Positions 1 through 12,790 of a stretch of 64,000 nt of DNA are shown in pieces. Under the pieces are notes generated by a model. The model made no database searches. It was not told the origin of the DNA and saw only the letters and a list, made by a program, of their open reading frames with translations. The stretch is taken from contig NC_051440.1 in assembly GCF_001649575.2 (NCBI RefSeq), forward strand, positions 17,696,977 through 17,760,976, written 5' to 3'. How positions within the stretch are numbered: position 1 is the stretch's first letter; every line of letters starts with the position of its first letter. This DNA is from Kryptolebias marmoratus (taxonomy: Eukaryota; Chordata; Actinopteri; Cyprinodontiformes; Rivulidae). A program made the position numbers and the translations under genes.

Positions 1-3000
1 ACTCCCTCCCATTCCGTTTCTCCCTGGGTGGGAGAGCTGCTCCTGCGCTCTTTCTCCCCTCACACAAACACACACAGACAAGCTGAAAGCACAATATAGC
101 GCGCTGATCAAACAAATAAACTACAAGCCAAGACGACAAGAAAAAAGGGGGCTTTGCTCTGACCCTCTATTTCCAGTGATGAACAAAGAAACACAAACCG
201 CTCGGAGCGCCGCTCCCGCTCCGTCAATGACAGAGAAAAAATAAATAAATAATTGAGCGCAAGAGAAAGTGTTTGGAGAGTCGGAGGCTTCAGAGAAAAA
301 CCACATTGCATCAGAGGGCCAAGTAGACACAGAGTGCTTTCCTACAGAGATGGGTAATGAAGGCGGGTGGGAAGTTATTCATAAAAATCTGACCGTGTAA
401 GCACTTGTGTAGAGACATGATGTTTAATTTGTAGTATGAGCAAAAGAAGTTTTCAAGTTCAGCCGCAAATACGGCACAATAATGTCACACTTGAGTGGGC
501 AAACAGGTCAAACCACCTTCATTGTGGAGCAAACGAAATGCAGCGTGGGTCTCGGGTACTCCGAGGGTTAACAGACTGGATGAGGTTTGGAGCGGTAATA
601 GGTTGTCCAAAAATGCACTGCTTATCTTATAGAACATACTTTCATAATTTAGATTCTGTTTGCATATCTGTGTGTGCATGTTTTCGTTTGTGTTAGGTGT
701 ACTGTATGTACGCTGGAACAGTCTGAACCCGTGTATGCGTTCATGCACATGCTGTATGTGTGTCTGCATACTCCTGAGTTCAGAGGTAGTGACAGCTTCG
801 ACAGCTATACCAGCCAATGGCCAGATCTTGGCGATAACCCTTCCTGTCGCCACAAAGCCATCAGAAAGGCTCCAATTCCTCCCTGCCAGACACAGGGCTG
901 GTCTGTGGAAGCAGAGGAGGGTGAGGAGGGGGGTTAGACAGAAATCCTCCAGCCATTCTCCACAATACACCTCTCCTCATTCCACCCCAGTAGCACATGA
1001 ATGGGGATCCAATTGATTCTTTTTCACCTCGGTCCATTTTCCCACCTGGCCAGACACAGAGAGAAGATTTTGTGCTCATCTGCCCTTCCTTGTGTACTTC
1101 ATATCGAGGAGAAGACTTATAGAAAGGGAAGGTAAAAAGAAGGGGATCTTTATCAGAAAGCGAATTAACGCTCAAAGTGCTCCATTTGGAAGGTATATCA
1201 GGCCAATCCATTAAAAGAGCCTTCAGAAAAGAGCCGGCGTGGAGGACACCTTGAGAATGAACAGAAGACCTTGCTGAAACAGCACTCTTCACAGAGCGGG
1301 AGAGGAAGTGAGGAGAGAAAACAAGACACTATGGGAGTTTGTGCCATGTGGAGGTGCATAATCACCTGCTAAATAATGGTTAGACTTGTTGTAGAAGACA
1401 GAAATCACATAAATACACCTGGTTATAAGCTGACAAAATTACTCCTTTATGCAACATTTGGGGGAGGACTTGGAGCAAAATTACACCAGGTTTGGTCTAA
1501 TTCTAATCTGTAAATTTATACATTTAAAAAGGAGTTGCTTTTTTTCTCATTTAGTTTTCTGTACATACATTCTGTCACATTCGCAGACCTTTGTACATCA
1601 ATTTTCTCTTACACAGAGGCCCATTCACTCACACACATCTACTGCAGCAGTGACTTCCATTAATCTTCTCCCAGGCCCTGTCCACTGTGGGCTGACCCAG
1701 GTAAGGGTGGGGGAGGCTGGGGTCAAAGGCTAGAGGAGTGCCCCTGTCTGGATGGGGGCCTTGTGAACATTAGCCCCTGACCAGTGGGGTGGAGGAACCC
1801 CATACAGACTGTGAGATGTCAGCAATTAGAAAAAGAGAAGAAATATCTGAAAGAAACTGGAAACAAAAAATACTGTGGATAAATATCCAGTTTGGATTAC
1901 ATACAAATACAATATTTACACAAATCTATAGTCAAAACACATTTTTTCCCCAAAACAACAGTTTTTTATGTAGATATGAATTTTTAAAAGGGAATTATTT
2001 GTTCCATGAATGTTAGATGCTAGAATTACACAAAATATGTTATTTCAGCATATGCACTGAGGCACACTCAGTTAAAACTAAAACATTAGACTATAATTTT
2101 TTTCACATTCAGTGATTTTTAAAGTACATAATAGGATATTTTTAACTAGCTAGTTCATCAAAAGATTCAGAATAGAACCTGGTTTATACTGCAGCTACTG
2201 ATCGTGTTAAAAATGCATTGAATGTTGAGTTGCATCTCACAGATCAGTTTCAGACACTTATTCTAATCTGTTTAAAATAGTAAATATCAAAATATGGGCA
2301 TACAAACATAACCAGTTATCATCAAAGTCATAAACTGAAAAAAAACAGAAGAAATGTCTTTAATACAGTTGCTGTTTTGTTCACCATGCAGACTACCTCA
2401 AACCTGACCTTCTAATGACAGAGAAAAAACTAAATTCAACTCTCATTTTTGTGTCTGGTGTCCCCTTATTCTATGAAAAGTGAGACTACCATGAGCCAGC
2501 ATGACTGCCACTGCCACATGAACAGAGATTTAGCTTTTTGTTATGTATTATCAAACCAGCAAAGCTGAACACAATGTAAATGAGTAAATTTCCTTATAAT
2601 GTGGCTGGTTTCCACTTTGTACTGATGAGAGGGAGGGTGATTGCCCTCATAATTTATGCTGGAACCTTGAGGAGGAAAGAAAACTTTTTAAAAGAGCAAA
2701 TAAAAACTTAAAGCACACACTCATCTACTCTTAACTACAGCATTCCCTCCCACCCTCAAACACACACACATCCACTCTTAGACTTGAAAGTGTGTGATAT
2801 GCAAGGCGTGTTGATCCTGTTTATAATGGCGAGTTTTCTGGTGTTAGCTGTTGGTCTCCCCTGACGTTGGCCTCCCTCTTCTCTCCAGCCCCTCATCTCT
2901 AATGCATGAGTCAGCCAGAGAGACCGCAGAGGCCAAAGAAGGAGCGAAAGCGAGGGAGGCGAGAGCGGACGGAGGGAGAGGCTAACCCTGGCACTGCGGC

Positions 3001-3992
3001 GCAACACTTTCATATTCTAATAAACCCAACATGAATACACGCATATACAGAAAGGGAGGAAATTGCATTTCTAAACCTCGCTCTGTATCAAAGGGTATTC
3101 CGCAGAACATCTCTTGTACACACGCGCGCAGACACACATAAACATGCAGTCCGGCATTTTCCAAACCACGAAAAAAATGGACTAACACAAACAGACACAC
3201 ACACACACAGGGAAGGCTCAGAGGGATTACAGTCTGCTGACGACAGCAGTAGAGCACACATAGGCATAAAAACAGAAAACTTCTTTGGAGAAGTTCAGTT
3301 TAAGGAAGTTCTGACTGGATCTCTGAAACAGTAGAAACTGATTCCTCTGATCATATCAGTGGATCACTGTGTGATGGGTGGCAAAAACAAAAAGGGCGTC
3401 AGAATGCAAATCATTTGCTACAAATCTGAAGCAGAGAAGCAAGTGTTTGGAAAAACACATACTCTAAACTCCAGCTCATTTCTGGCCTCATCTCCTTCGG
3501 AGCAAGCCATTTAATTTAGGCCCACTGATACCCATTCCTCCTTTCACAGGAGTTAATACCTCATTCTCCCGCCTTCTATTTGCTGCTGTGTGATGGAGTC
3601 TCAGTGACAGGCCGTAATGTGGGCCTGTATGCATTGATTATATGACACACTCCATTCAGGTGTGCTATTAAAGCTCCCCTCCTCTCTTCCTTTCTGCTCT
3701 GCCAGTGGAATAATGTCCAATAATAAGAGGAGCAGGTGACTGGATTTGAGACAGGAGCCAGGCTCTCAGACAGAAACACTAGTTTCCTGGCAGGACTAGA
3801 TGAAGATACGCCCCCGTTATTCACCTCAGCACAATAAACCACAGAAGAACTGGATGGAGGAATCCATAATTGCATTTAAATTACATGAAGGATGCTTCGA
3901 CTACCATATTGTCTGACTACTACTGCACTCCCCCCTGCATATCTAAACCCATCTAAACCCCACCCACTTCAGTTAATGCAAAACTTTTATTC

Positions 3993-4037
3993 ACATATAT
4001 ATATATACATATATATATATATACACATATATATATA
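3993..4037. repeat. Imperfect (TA)n microsatellite
   Basis: About 45 bp of alternating AT/TA interrupted by two 'CA' units, in intron 8. It is immediately preceded by a short tandem of ATCTAAACCC (two copies, about 3942-3961). Confidence 0.9.
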
Positions 4038-6020
4038 GTCATTTAGAGCCAATCACACAAGGTGAGGACATATTCTGCAGCTCAGTCAACCAGACAGGCC
4101 TGCACCAGAAACAACAAACCTTAAAAATATTCTTAGTAGAAATTTAGAGCCCATATGTCACACTGTTTTTGTGTTTGCTACATTTAATGATGAAACTCCC
4201 TCTACTCCCCTCAAAAAATTAAAGAAAAAAATGTGGCATGAACAAATTTTTATTTTAAAATCCTGAATTTGTTTCTTCTAAATAATTGCTAAAGTATTTT
4301 TTTTAATAAGGCCAAACCCAAATCTAGAAAACTGTTTAAACAATTCTTGAAGGGATCAACAAAATAAAATTTAAAAAAAACAATCATATTAATCATACCC
4401 TCAATGAAAGGAATGCCTTTTAAAAAGAAAAAGAAACATTTTATTTCAATTTAACATTTTAAAAGTTGTTAGTTTATTAGATAAAGAAGACAACTAACAT
4501 TATAAATAAAACAAAATGTTATATTCTAACAGGAAACCCTATAATTTGAGCTGTTGGTTTGCTTTCACAAATGCATTATAACAACTAAAATCAGGTCATA
4601 TTACAGTAGGTGTAGCTTCAGACAGACAACACATTTAAGCCCTCTGTTCTCACCCACACAGTATTCCAGCTGTAAAGCACAGCAGTCTACCTTCGCCATT
4701 TTTTCTTCTCTTTCTGGAAAGCTTCAGGCCCAGAATAGAGCTTAGAGCTCTACGGTTTACACAAACTACAATGCCTCCTCAGCTCGGAGGGGGAGAAGAA
4801 AGACACAAGCATCTGTTTTTGTTTGCATTTTATTCCAAAACATAAAATTGAATCAATCTTTTAATACTCTGGATTGTATAAACATGGGCGAGAACTGCTT
4901 GAATAAATATCAAGAATGAAAATGGATTTCTCGTCGACGACTATTATCTATGTGGTTTATTTATGAATGCCACGGCTGGTGCCAAAATAGGCAACACATA
5001 AAAATACAGAGATAATGTGTTTAGCCTGTTTCATTTTCTTCTTTTTAAGTGAGAGAATAAATATTGGGATTTACATCACATTTACATTTTTATCAAAATC
5101 AAGTTGGGTTCCGCTAAACCTGTCTGTGCGTACCGTTTTCGTCTGTGGTTGCCAGGACAACGGTGAAAACTACAAAAAGCAACATGACACTAACATCTTT
5201 AACAAGAAAATCATTAAAACCAACACGAGGGGCCAGATGATGCTGTCTGTGTCTCAGTCAGTGTGTGACGGATAAACACAACGCTGGATCCATAAATAGA
5301 CTAATAGCTCTTTCACTGCTCCCACTACAATGCACTCAGTCAGGATGGTTTGTGGGTGTTTTTGTACAAAAGATAGATAAAATCCTCTCCATCTCCAAGA
5401 ATCATAGTAGTGGTATGCAATATCAGACACACTGTGAGAAACACAGCGCACACATATCTAAACACATCCAGAGGCCATCTATCGCCGGCCACACAACACC
5501 CACTAATGCTTAACTACTTCTCATGCACACATATATTCATAAAGTATTATGCAGAATAACAGTTTTATGGATTTTAAATGGCATTCATTTACGAACACTG
5601 TGGCTAGCCATCACAGGGAAGGGCTATTTTATCCCCTCTTAATGTAGATCAGTCTTCTTGGGTGAGATGCAGAGGGAGGTCCTAGACATTAGGGAAGTTG
5701 GATCTGTCTTTGGCCACTGATTAAACTCTGGGCCACGGTGAAAGAATAGAAAAGAATCGCATCAATTGGGACTGATGCACAAATGCGTAATGGAACCATC
5801 ACATGAACACTATCCCTCCATTAATATCTTTGGAGAGCGAGGATCCCAGATAACAAGAAGCCTTTTCCCTCCGTATTTCCCAGCTCAGATTCTTTACAAG
5901 CGATGCTCTGGTTATTACCTGCCCCGAGCAGAGTGAAACAAACTTCACACAACCGCACTGAGAACCACAGCAGATCCTCACAGCCAGGGAGATGACTTTC
6001 TATAGTCTGTACACGCTCCA

Positions 6021-6065
6021 GTGTGAGTGTGTGTGTGTGTGTGCGTGTGTGTTTGTGTGTGTGTG
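6021..6065. repeat. (TG)n microsatellite, imperfect
   Basis: An interrupted TG repeat with single TGCG and TTTG interruptions, in WWOX intron 8. It looks like a typical fish dinucleotide locus. Confidence 0.9.
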
Positions 6066-6439
6066 ACAGGTTTATAGGAGTCATTTATCCTGCTCAGCGG
6101 GCTAGTGTAGTGCGGAATGGTGGCCTGAGTGCCAGGCGTAGCTTATTGTTGTGTAGCCTTTATGGGCTACATTAAGTACAGCTGAGTGAGAGGGAAACAT
6201 ACAGTACAATACCCTGAGCTCACACATGTCATACACACAGAGATTAAGTACCTCCCTGGGCCCGGGGCAGGCCTACATCTACTCAGAACAAGATCCTGGC
6301 ATACTCCCTCTGACTACAGGCATGTTCGAAGGTGTGTGAGAACATGGTGGTTCTGAAAGCAAATGTTCAAGAAAACTGAAGAAGCATTCAAACGGTAATC
6401 TCATCAAACACTAATAATGTGATTTATAACCCCACATAA

Positions 6440-6560
6440 CAAAACACACATTGTTTAATTTTGCCGGCGCTGATTTAGTTCAAAACAGATAACCTAATTT
6501 AGGTTTTAAAGATCATTTGGTCATTTAAAACCCTCTCTGATCAATTAGAGTTCTGAAAAC
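6440..6560. promoter_or_regulatory. Candidate non-coding regulatory block
   Basis: AT-rich unique sequence with several short homeodomain-like cores (TTTAATTTT, CTAATTTAGG, TCAATTAGAG) around a GC-containing centre (GCCGGCGCTG). There are no repeats and no open frame. This is a composition-based guess that it is a conserved element; cross-species alignment was not possible. Confidence 0.22.
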
Positions 6561-6999
6561 AACAAGCAGTTTGCAATGATCCACAAACAATTGCATCAAT
6601 TTATTTGTTTTGTTTAGAGAAAAAAAAAAATACATGGACAAAAGGAAATAAAAATTCCCAGACACATAAGCTGTACCTCTCGGGTCCAACAGTCAGGTGA
6701 TTTGAAAAGCAGCTTCATTCTCTCACAATAACACACCCCCACTTGCACGTCTGCTTTTTTGAAAGCTTCATAAGCGTCGCCTCTTCAACTGAGTTTCACC
6801 ATGTAAAAATAGAGGCCATTATAATGCCTAATGCCTACCTGCCAGCCCTCTATGCTCCCTCCTGTACATGAAGGCTTTTACATGATGAGGTGGCTGACAT
6901 GTTCCGCACACACCATCCATTACCATATGTACACGGGATGAGACTCAGCTTGTGCAACTTATACTAATGCATGTTTGGCGTGCCCTGTGGGGGTGGGAG

Positions 7000-7024
7000 A
7001 CACACACGCACACACACACACACA
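7000..7024. repeat. (CA)n microsatellite
   Basis: A short CA repeat with one CG interruption in intron 8. A second, TG-oriented tract follows at 7191-7221, so this stretch carries oppositely oriented dinucleotide repeats about 170 bp apart. Confidence 0.88.
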
Positions 7025-7190
7025 TAACAAGTTTGAATAAAAAGATGTGCAAACTCTCTCCCATACAAACATAATGGCCTCATTGTGATATGCCACTTGT
7101 ATTAACAGCAGGATGCTTTTAAAGTAAATAAAAACATTAAAGCCAACTCTGAGAGAAGCTAGGCCCTGCTTCTTAGAGGTTAATTTTGGA

Positions 7191-7221
7191 TGTGTGTGTG
7201 TGTGTGTGTGTTTGTGTGTGT
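7191..7221. repeat. (TG)n microsatellite
   Basis: A TG repeat with one TTTG interruption, on the opposite strand sense to the CA tract at 7000-7024. Confidence 0.88.
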
Positions 7222-8009
7222 CTAGAGAAGGGGGGCAATCCTCTGTGCTGGGGTGGCGAATCCTCTCTAATTGCCCCTCTAGGTGCCTGTGTGCTGGAGA
7301 GCTGAACTGAGGGTAAACACAGATCTAGAGATGATTAATAGCTACGGGTCAGGGCGGAGCAAAAACAGGCAGAGAGGCTGAGACCTCACTCCAGCCTACC
7401 TTGGATGTCCAAAACTACACACAAACACACACTGAAGACTATAAGAAAGTGCTTTTTTTTTCTCCCCCAAACAGTGGGACTGGACATGTGTTTACACACA
7501 CATAAAACTGTAAAGAGATCTATCCAACTGGATTCCTCTCCACAGAGACAAATGAAGCGGCAGCAAAGGGTCACTCTGGGGTGAAAGTGAAAGTTGAAGG
7601 GTCAAGGTGAAGGGTGAGGGTCACAGTATCAGCAGACAGTAGAAGTCCTTAACAAGCCATGATCAATACATGACCAGGAAAGCTTGAGCTCCTGTTTCAA
7701 CTTCATTCCCATGCAGCTGTAGGTGGTCTTCCAAAGATTTTACACAGTAGCAAAGAGACGCATCCTACACTTCTATTACCTGGCCACTTTGTCTCTTCTA
7801 TCCATTGACAAACACACACACACATACAGCAGTACCATATGCACACTTCTATCTGTCGCACCAATCTACCGACACACAAACGCAGAACACATCCACAGCT
7901 GAATGGAGTCAGGTTGGGCGGCCCTTCATTTTTCATGCAAACGGTAATTTAGTGAGACTGCCTATTGATTGAGCGCCGCTTGTCTCCCAAACAATGCCAC
8001 TTCAATCAG

Positions 8010-8125
8010 CGGCCTGTGGGGGAGGGAGGGGGAGATGAGGGGCGGCAAAGGGGGGAGACAGGGAGGAGATGGAGGGAAGGAAGGGGGAGAGTGAGTGTGG
8101 GGGGGGCGGGCGGGAGGAGGAGGAC
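8010..8125 (+). repeat. G-rich purine tract
   Basis: A stretch of more than 100 bp of nearly pure G/A on the plus strand, with at least ten runs of three or more G, ending in GGGGGGGGCGGGCGGG. It can in principle form several G-quadruplexes on the non-template strand of WWOX. It is followed by a more ordinary sequence that includes a poly-C stretch at about 8176-8186. Confidence 0.7.
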
Positions 8126-9203
8126 TGCCGATAGCTGCAGTGACTGATTTAAGAGATGGATAAAAAGCAGATACGTCCCCCCGCCCCTGTACTGATTAAT
8201 GACAGTGGCCAGAGCAGCCCTGGACTATGCATCATGATTTAACCACCAGCCCCTCATCTAGAGATTAGCGTGCACGTGCACACACACTCTGCAAGCCGGC
8301 ACATACACAGTGTGTACTGTACCACACAGGGAGGCAGGACATGGAAGGTGTGAAAGGAAAAAAAAAGAAAGTGATGCAGTGTGAAAGACAAGTGAAAGAA
8401 TAAGGTAGAAGCAAACTTTATGGTGGTGTTTATTTGATTTAACTGAACGTCTTTCCTAAAAACCATGAGCAACTAAGGGGAGGTATTTATGTTCAGCAGA
8501 CAAGAGAACAAGGTCATGTGTTCACAGGTGTTGTTCAGTCTGACAAACACTTCAGGGCTCAAATATCTCAGTGCGCAAAAGATCACTGCAGTCCCACTGA
8601 AGATCAGAAACAATGTGAAACAATTAAACATCTTATTTTGACACATTATTTTAAAAGACAGATCACCTGGCTACCTAAAAAAAGCAAAAAACAAAAAAAT
8701 ATTCAAAATATTCTTGAATATAGTGAAATATATGCAGTGCATAAAACCTATTTATAAACGCAATAAACAAAACTGTTTATTTCTTAAAAACACAAAGCTT
8801 TCTGTATAAATGAGAAATGTGTTAACTTCAGCCCTTTTTACAGTGTATCAGTCAAATCAGGTTTAAAAAAAAGAAGTCAGACTTTTGTTTATCCTTACAA
8901 TTCTGACTATATTTTAAAAGCTGAAAATGCTAATTGGAAATTTGACATTACTCCTAAAACAAAATTAGCCCACTCAGTCTAATAAACTAAGCCATAAAAA
9001 ATGCTACAGCCACAGTCCAAATGGTTCTTTTACCTGCTTCCAAAGCAGAGAAGCAAAATCCAATGTCACAGTGTGCACAAGTGCAACGCAAACTTGTGCA
9101 AAGGAAAATACTGACTCTGGTCCATTAGTTGTGTTGGAAGCTGAGGTGGAGGAGGAGAGGAGGGTTGGAGCCCCTCCCTGTGCCTGCTAAAATATTCATC
9201 AGA

Positions 9204-9360
9204 CTCCCTGAGAGCATGTCTGCTAATAGTTACACATGGAGCAGGAGAAAGAAGTGAGAAGGAGGAGGAGAGGGGTGGGTGGGTGCAAGGCAAGGAGGAG
9301 AAATTGGGGAGATGAGCGATGCTCCCTGTGTGCATGTCAGCTAATAGTCAAACATGAAGC
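9204..9360. repeat. Diverged 39-bp direct duplication flanking a purine-rich spacer
   Basis: The segment at 9204-9242 recurs at 9322-9360 with six mismatches in 39. Both copies contain CTCCCTG, GCATGTC and GCTAATAGT, and end with ACATG(G/A)AGC. The spacer is purine-rich (GGAGGAGGAGAGG). Such preserved paired modules can be regulatory or an old local duplication. No function is assigned. Confidence 0.75.
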
Positions 9361-10108
9361 GCTAGCAGACAGAGGGGAAAAACAAGTGAGGAAAGAGAGG
9401 TTGTTTAAATAGTCAGTTGCTAAAATCACAGGGGATGGACCATGTAAAAAAGCAAAGGTGAGAGAGGACGAGAGACAGAAAGCAAAAGAGCACGGGAGAT
9501 AGAGATTGAGAGGGAGTAATCACTCGTTTTCTTCCTCCCCTGCCATCACTTGGCCCTCGGAGCCACATTCCAGATTGATTAAAAGCCCCTCTTGTAATTG
9601 TCAGATCTTGTAGGAACCGTTTCTGTGTTTGAGAAGGGGGGGTCATCTCTGTGAGCAGAGTAGGAGAGAAACCCAATTTCAATCACGCCAACTAGTGTAA
9701 CAGTCACTTCAATAGTCACCAGTCGCTACCGCATCAATCAGCGCTCCCACTCAAGCAAAAATTAGATATTATACATTGTTGATGTTGTTTTGTCTTTAGA
9801 AGCCCAGGTAGCTGAGCCCTATCTCCTATTTAAGGAAAAAATGTTCATGTGCAGAAACACACACCCTCGCACAGACACATACACACACAGAGTCATTTCT
9901 CCAGTCATTAAAATGAGAAACAGCCGATGGTGTAGGAGCTGTTGAAATACCATTAAGAAATGGAGATAAATGCAGTGGATCCCGGCCTACTATGGCAGCC
10001 TCACTACCGTAAATCAGACAGTGACGAATATTACATAGACCAGGCTGCATGCATATGAGCACACAAATCCACACTTAGACAAAACACACGGGCACGCATC
10101 TCCAGCTT

Positions 10109-10130
10109 ACACACACACACACACACGCAC
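10109..10130. repeat. (AC)n microsatellite
   Basis: A CA repeat in intron 8, immediately left of the TAAT-rich block at 10185-10370. Confidence 0.85.
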
Positions 10131-10184
10131 ATCTGCACACAAACTGTACAAACAATTTGTGAAGCACCTTCAAACACAAACCCT

Positions 10185-10370
10185 CCTTCGGTGGATTAAT
10201 GAGTAATTACCCTAATTAAATGTTTCCTGATCATTCGTTATGATATATGGATGAATATTGTGTTTGGCGATGATTAAATGATAGTGTAACAGAGCAGTTA
10301 AATTACATAATTAAAGATTGAATTAACTTAGATTTAATCAATTCGGGACTAATTGTGAGCTACAGTAATA
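10185..10370. promoter_or_regulatory. Candidate enhancer: dense TAAT/ATTA block
   Basis: About 185 bp with an unusually dense set of homeodomain-type cores: GGATTAATGAG, GTAATTACC, CTAATTAAATG, GATTAAATG, CATAATTAAAG, GAATTAAC, TTTAATCAATTC and ACTAATTGTG. No simple repeat and no open frame. Deeply conserved vertebrate non-coding elements commonly look like this. Conservation was not tested. Confidence 0.35.
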
Positions 10371-11339
10371 GAAAGTTTCTGCCGTCTATTCACAGGTGGA
10401 GATTTGTGTTGCAAAACTGATCGCAAAAAATTAAAAAAGGCAGCCCTGTATATCCACGTTAGGGGCCAGACAGATTATAAGAAAATAAAATAGTCATTCT
10501 GATCAGAAAATTAAATTGAAAAGTTAAAAATAAATTAAACTGAAATGCTCTCAGACTGATATATTGTATTATTAGGGCGTGTTTTGAATTTTTGGAAGAC
10601 ATATCTGCCATTATGACATGCAGATTGTGTTGGTTAGTCTACTGTAAACTGATAAAAGGGGCCAACCCTATAAGGAGGGTCGATGGTTATTTAAAAGCTC
10701 ATTGATTAACAGTTGTGATAATTGATCGTGCCATGTGACCCAGACGGAACTGATGGATCTGAAAGGCAGGAGGAGAAACCGTCGAGCAGACAGGACGGAC
10801 AGAAGCGGGACGAGTAGTCAGCAAATCTGATAAACATGATAATAGAAGCACACAGACACTAAAGAAGTTCCTCTTCTCATTCATGTGTGATCCAACTTGA
10901 AGAGATTATTTGAAGTATCTGTTATTATCTGTACAGTACTTGAACCTCTTCAATAATTTTGCCCTAACCCCCAATCTCTCGCTCCCTCGCTCCACCGCCT
11001 GATTCACTCCTCCGTATAGTTCGCGGTGCGGAGCAGAGCACTTGCATGTGAAGGAGATAGTAAGCAGTAATATTCAATTATTGTATGCACGGCGTTCACG
11101 TCCCGCCCCAAATTGATTTCTTTCAGAACGAGAGGCATGGCTCAGCACTGACACGCAGCCATGTTTCCCCCAATCCTGCACATCCCACGCAAATTACTCC
11201 CCCATCTGCTCTCCCTCACATTTTCCCCTCACCTCTCTTCTCTATCTTTCTACTCCGGTCTCATCATCCCCTCATCTTCTCCTCCTCCCTGTCAGACTAA
11301 CACAGCTATCGGAGGCTGGCATGAGCCCGGCGCCCAAAC

Positions 11340-11470
11340 ACTATGTTTAATCTGTCTTTAATCTCATTGCATTGTAATGGGAAATGGTTTTTTTGTTTTA
11401 CTGTTTGATTGAGGCAGCGGGCCTCGCCACAGCGGGACTCTTTCTTTAAGAGTGGGAGGTGTTTTCAATT
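11340..11470. promoter_or_regulatory. Candidate non-coding regulatory block
   Basis: Unique sequence combining TTTAATCTGTCTTTAATCTC, CATTGTAATGG and GATTGAGG with a GC-rich segment (CAGCGGGCCTCGCC). Composition alone suggests a conserved element. It follows a pyrimidine-rich stretch at about 11160-11295. Confidence 0.22.
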
Positions 11471-12599
11471 TTGTCTTTGCTAAAATTGCCTTTTATCAGA
11501 GAATTCATATCAGTAACATGATTGCACATATTACCGAGGTGTTCGTATAAGCATCCTCATAGGAAAAACAGGAAAGTAAAGGGGGAAAAAAAAAAAATGA
11601 ACTGGCTTCCACACAGAGAATTAAAATGAAATAATGCATTCAATTTGAAATATATGCAGGCTGGAAATCTTAACATCTGACAATATTCTGAAGAGGAAAA
11701 AAAAAGTCAATAAATATCTTTATAGGCCTTATCTGTAGAACAGGAGGGTCTGCTTTCACCTGGAGGTGGTGCACCATAGTTGTGAAACTTTTCTCCCGTC
11801 ACATTATACCATCATCATAAAGACTTTTACAATTGCACCTTTAATAAAGCCACACAGAGAGGGAGTGGGTCTAATCAATACTTCATATAGCAGGGATTAT
11901 TGTTTGTTCAGAGTCAACACAGATTCACAACATCTAGGCTCAATATTTATGTAAAACTGGAATTGATTTGTTCATAAAAGCAGTGGAATTTTTTGACGTT
12001 GATGTCAGAAATATGTTTTTTTTTCCCAGCATCACATATTTTATTTATACGTACATCGTTGGTTTTATAAAGAACTGTTCTGTTGTTAACGCTGAGTGGC
12101 ATTTACAGTCTATGATGGTTAAAATCAACAAAGAAATCCAAACATACATAGAAACACAAGCGCAAACATACACATGTGTATTCATGGACACACACACACA
12201 CACCTACACACAGAGCACCCTGTCTCTCCTTTTCTAATTAAAGGGACCTCTCTGCCCTGGGTGTGTGTGTGATATTGACACTTAGCTCCGTACAATAAAC
12301 TTTATTGGCAAGCCCTGCTTGATTACAGCACTAAACTAGAATAACAAGGAATATGGGAGAAGGGAACGTGGATTATATACTAAACAGACATTAGCGGGCT
12401 CTATTCAAATATCAGGTGAATTTTAATTCAAAGCCTCATAAGGACTCCATCTATGCAGGAAGCATTGGTGATCTAAAGCTGAAACATGCGCTGTTAAATA
12501 AATGACCGAAGTGAAACATAGTAAAGGAAGAAAAATGTAAAGACAGGAGAAAAGAGATATTCTGAAGGATGGAGGGAAGGAAAGAGGGATAGATTTTCC

Positions 12600-12790
12600 G
12601 TCATTAATGATCTATGGAAAATACTCTGTCTATTTTCAGATATACTGTTAATGGCTGCTTGCTGCCATTAAAATCGTTGCTGTCCTGAACACAGCTTTTC
12701 ACATATTGGCTGCTGTTTCATCTAATATTCATCTGCTGGAGGTCAATGACCGTGGTGGCATGCTTAATTTGTGTACACAAATTAGGGAGG
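12600..12790. promoter_or_regulatory. Candidate non-coding regulatory block
   Basis: Unique sequence with GTCATTAATGATC, GTTAATGGC, GCCATTAAAATCG, TCTAATATTCATC and GCTTAATTTGTG cores and a near-palindrome around TGTGTACACAAATT. No repeat identity and no open frame. Regulatory role is a guess from motif density. Confidence 0.3.

Noticed and set aside
485..970. 161-codon minus-strand frame near the left edge, considered as the last WWOX exon
   Set aside because: It lacks the QQGAATTVYC and MYFNNC motifs of the final exon, has no similarity to any protein I know, and sits in TG-rich sequence.
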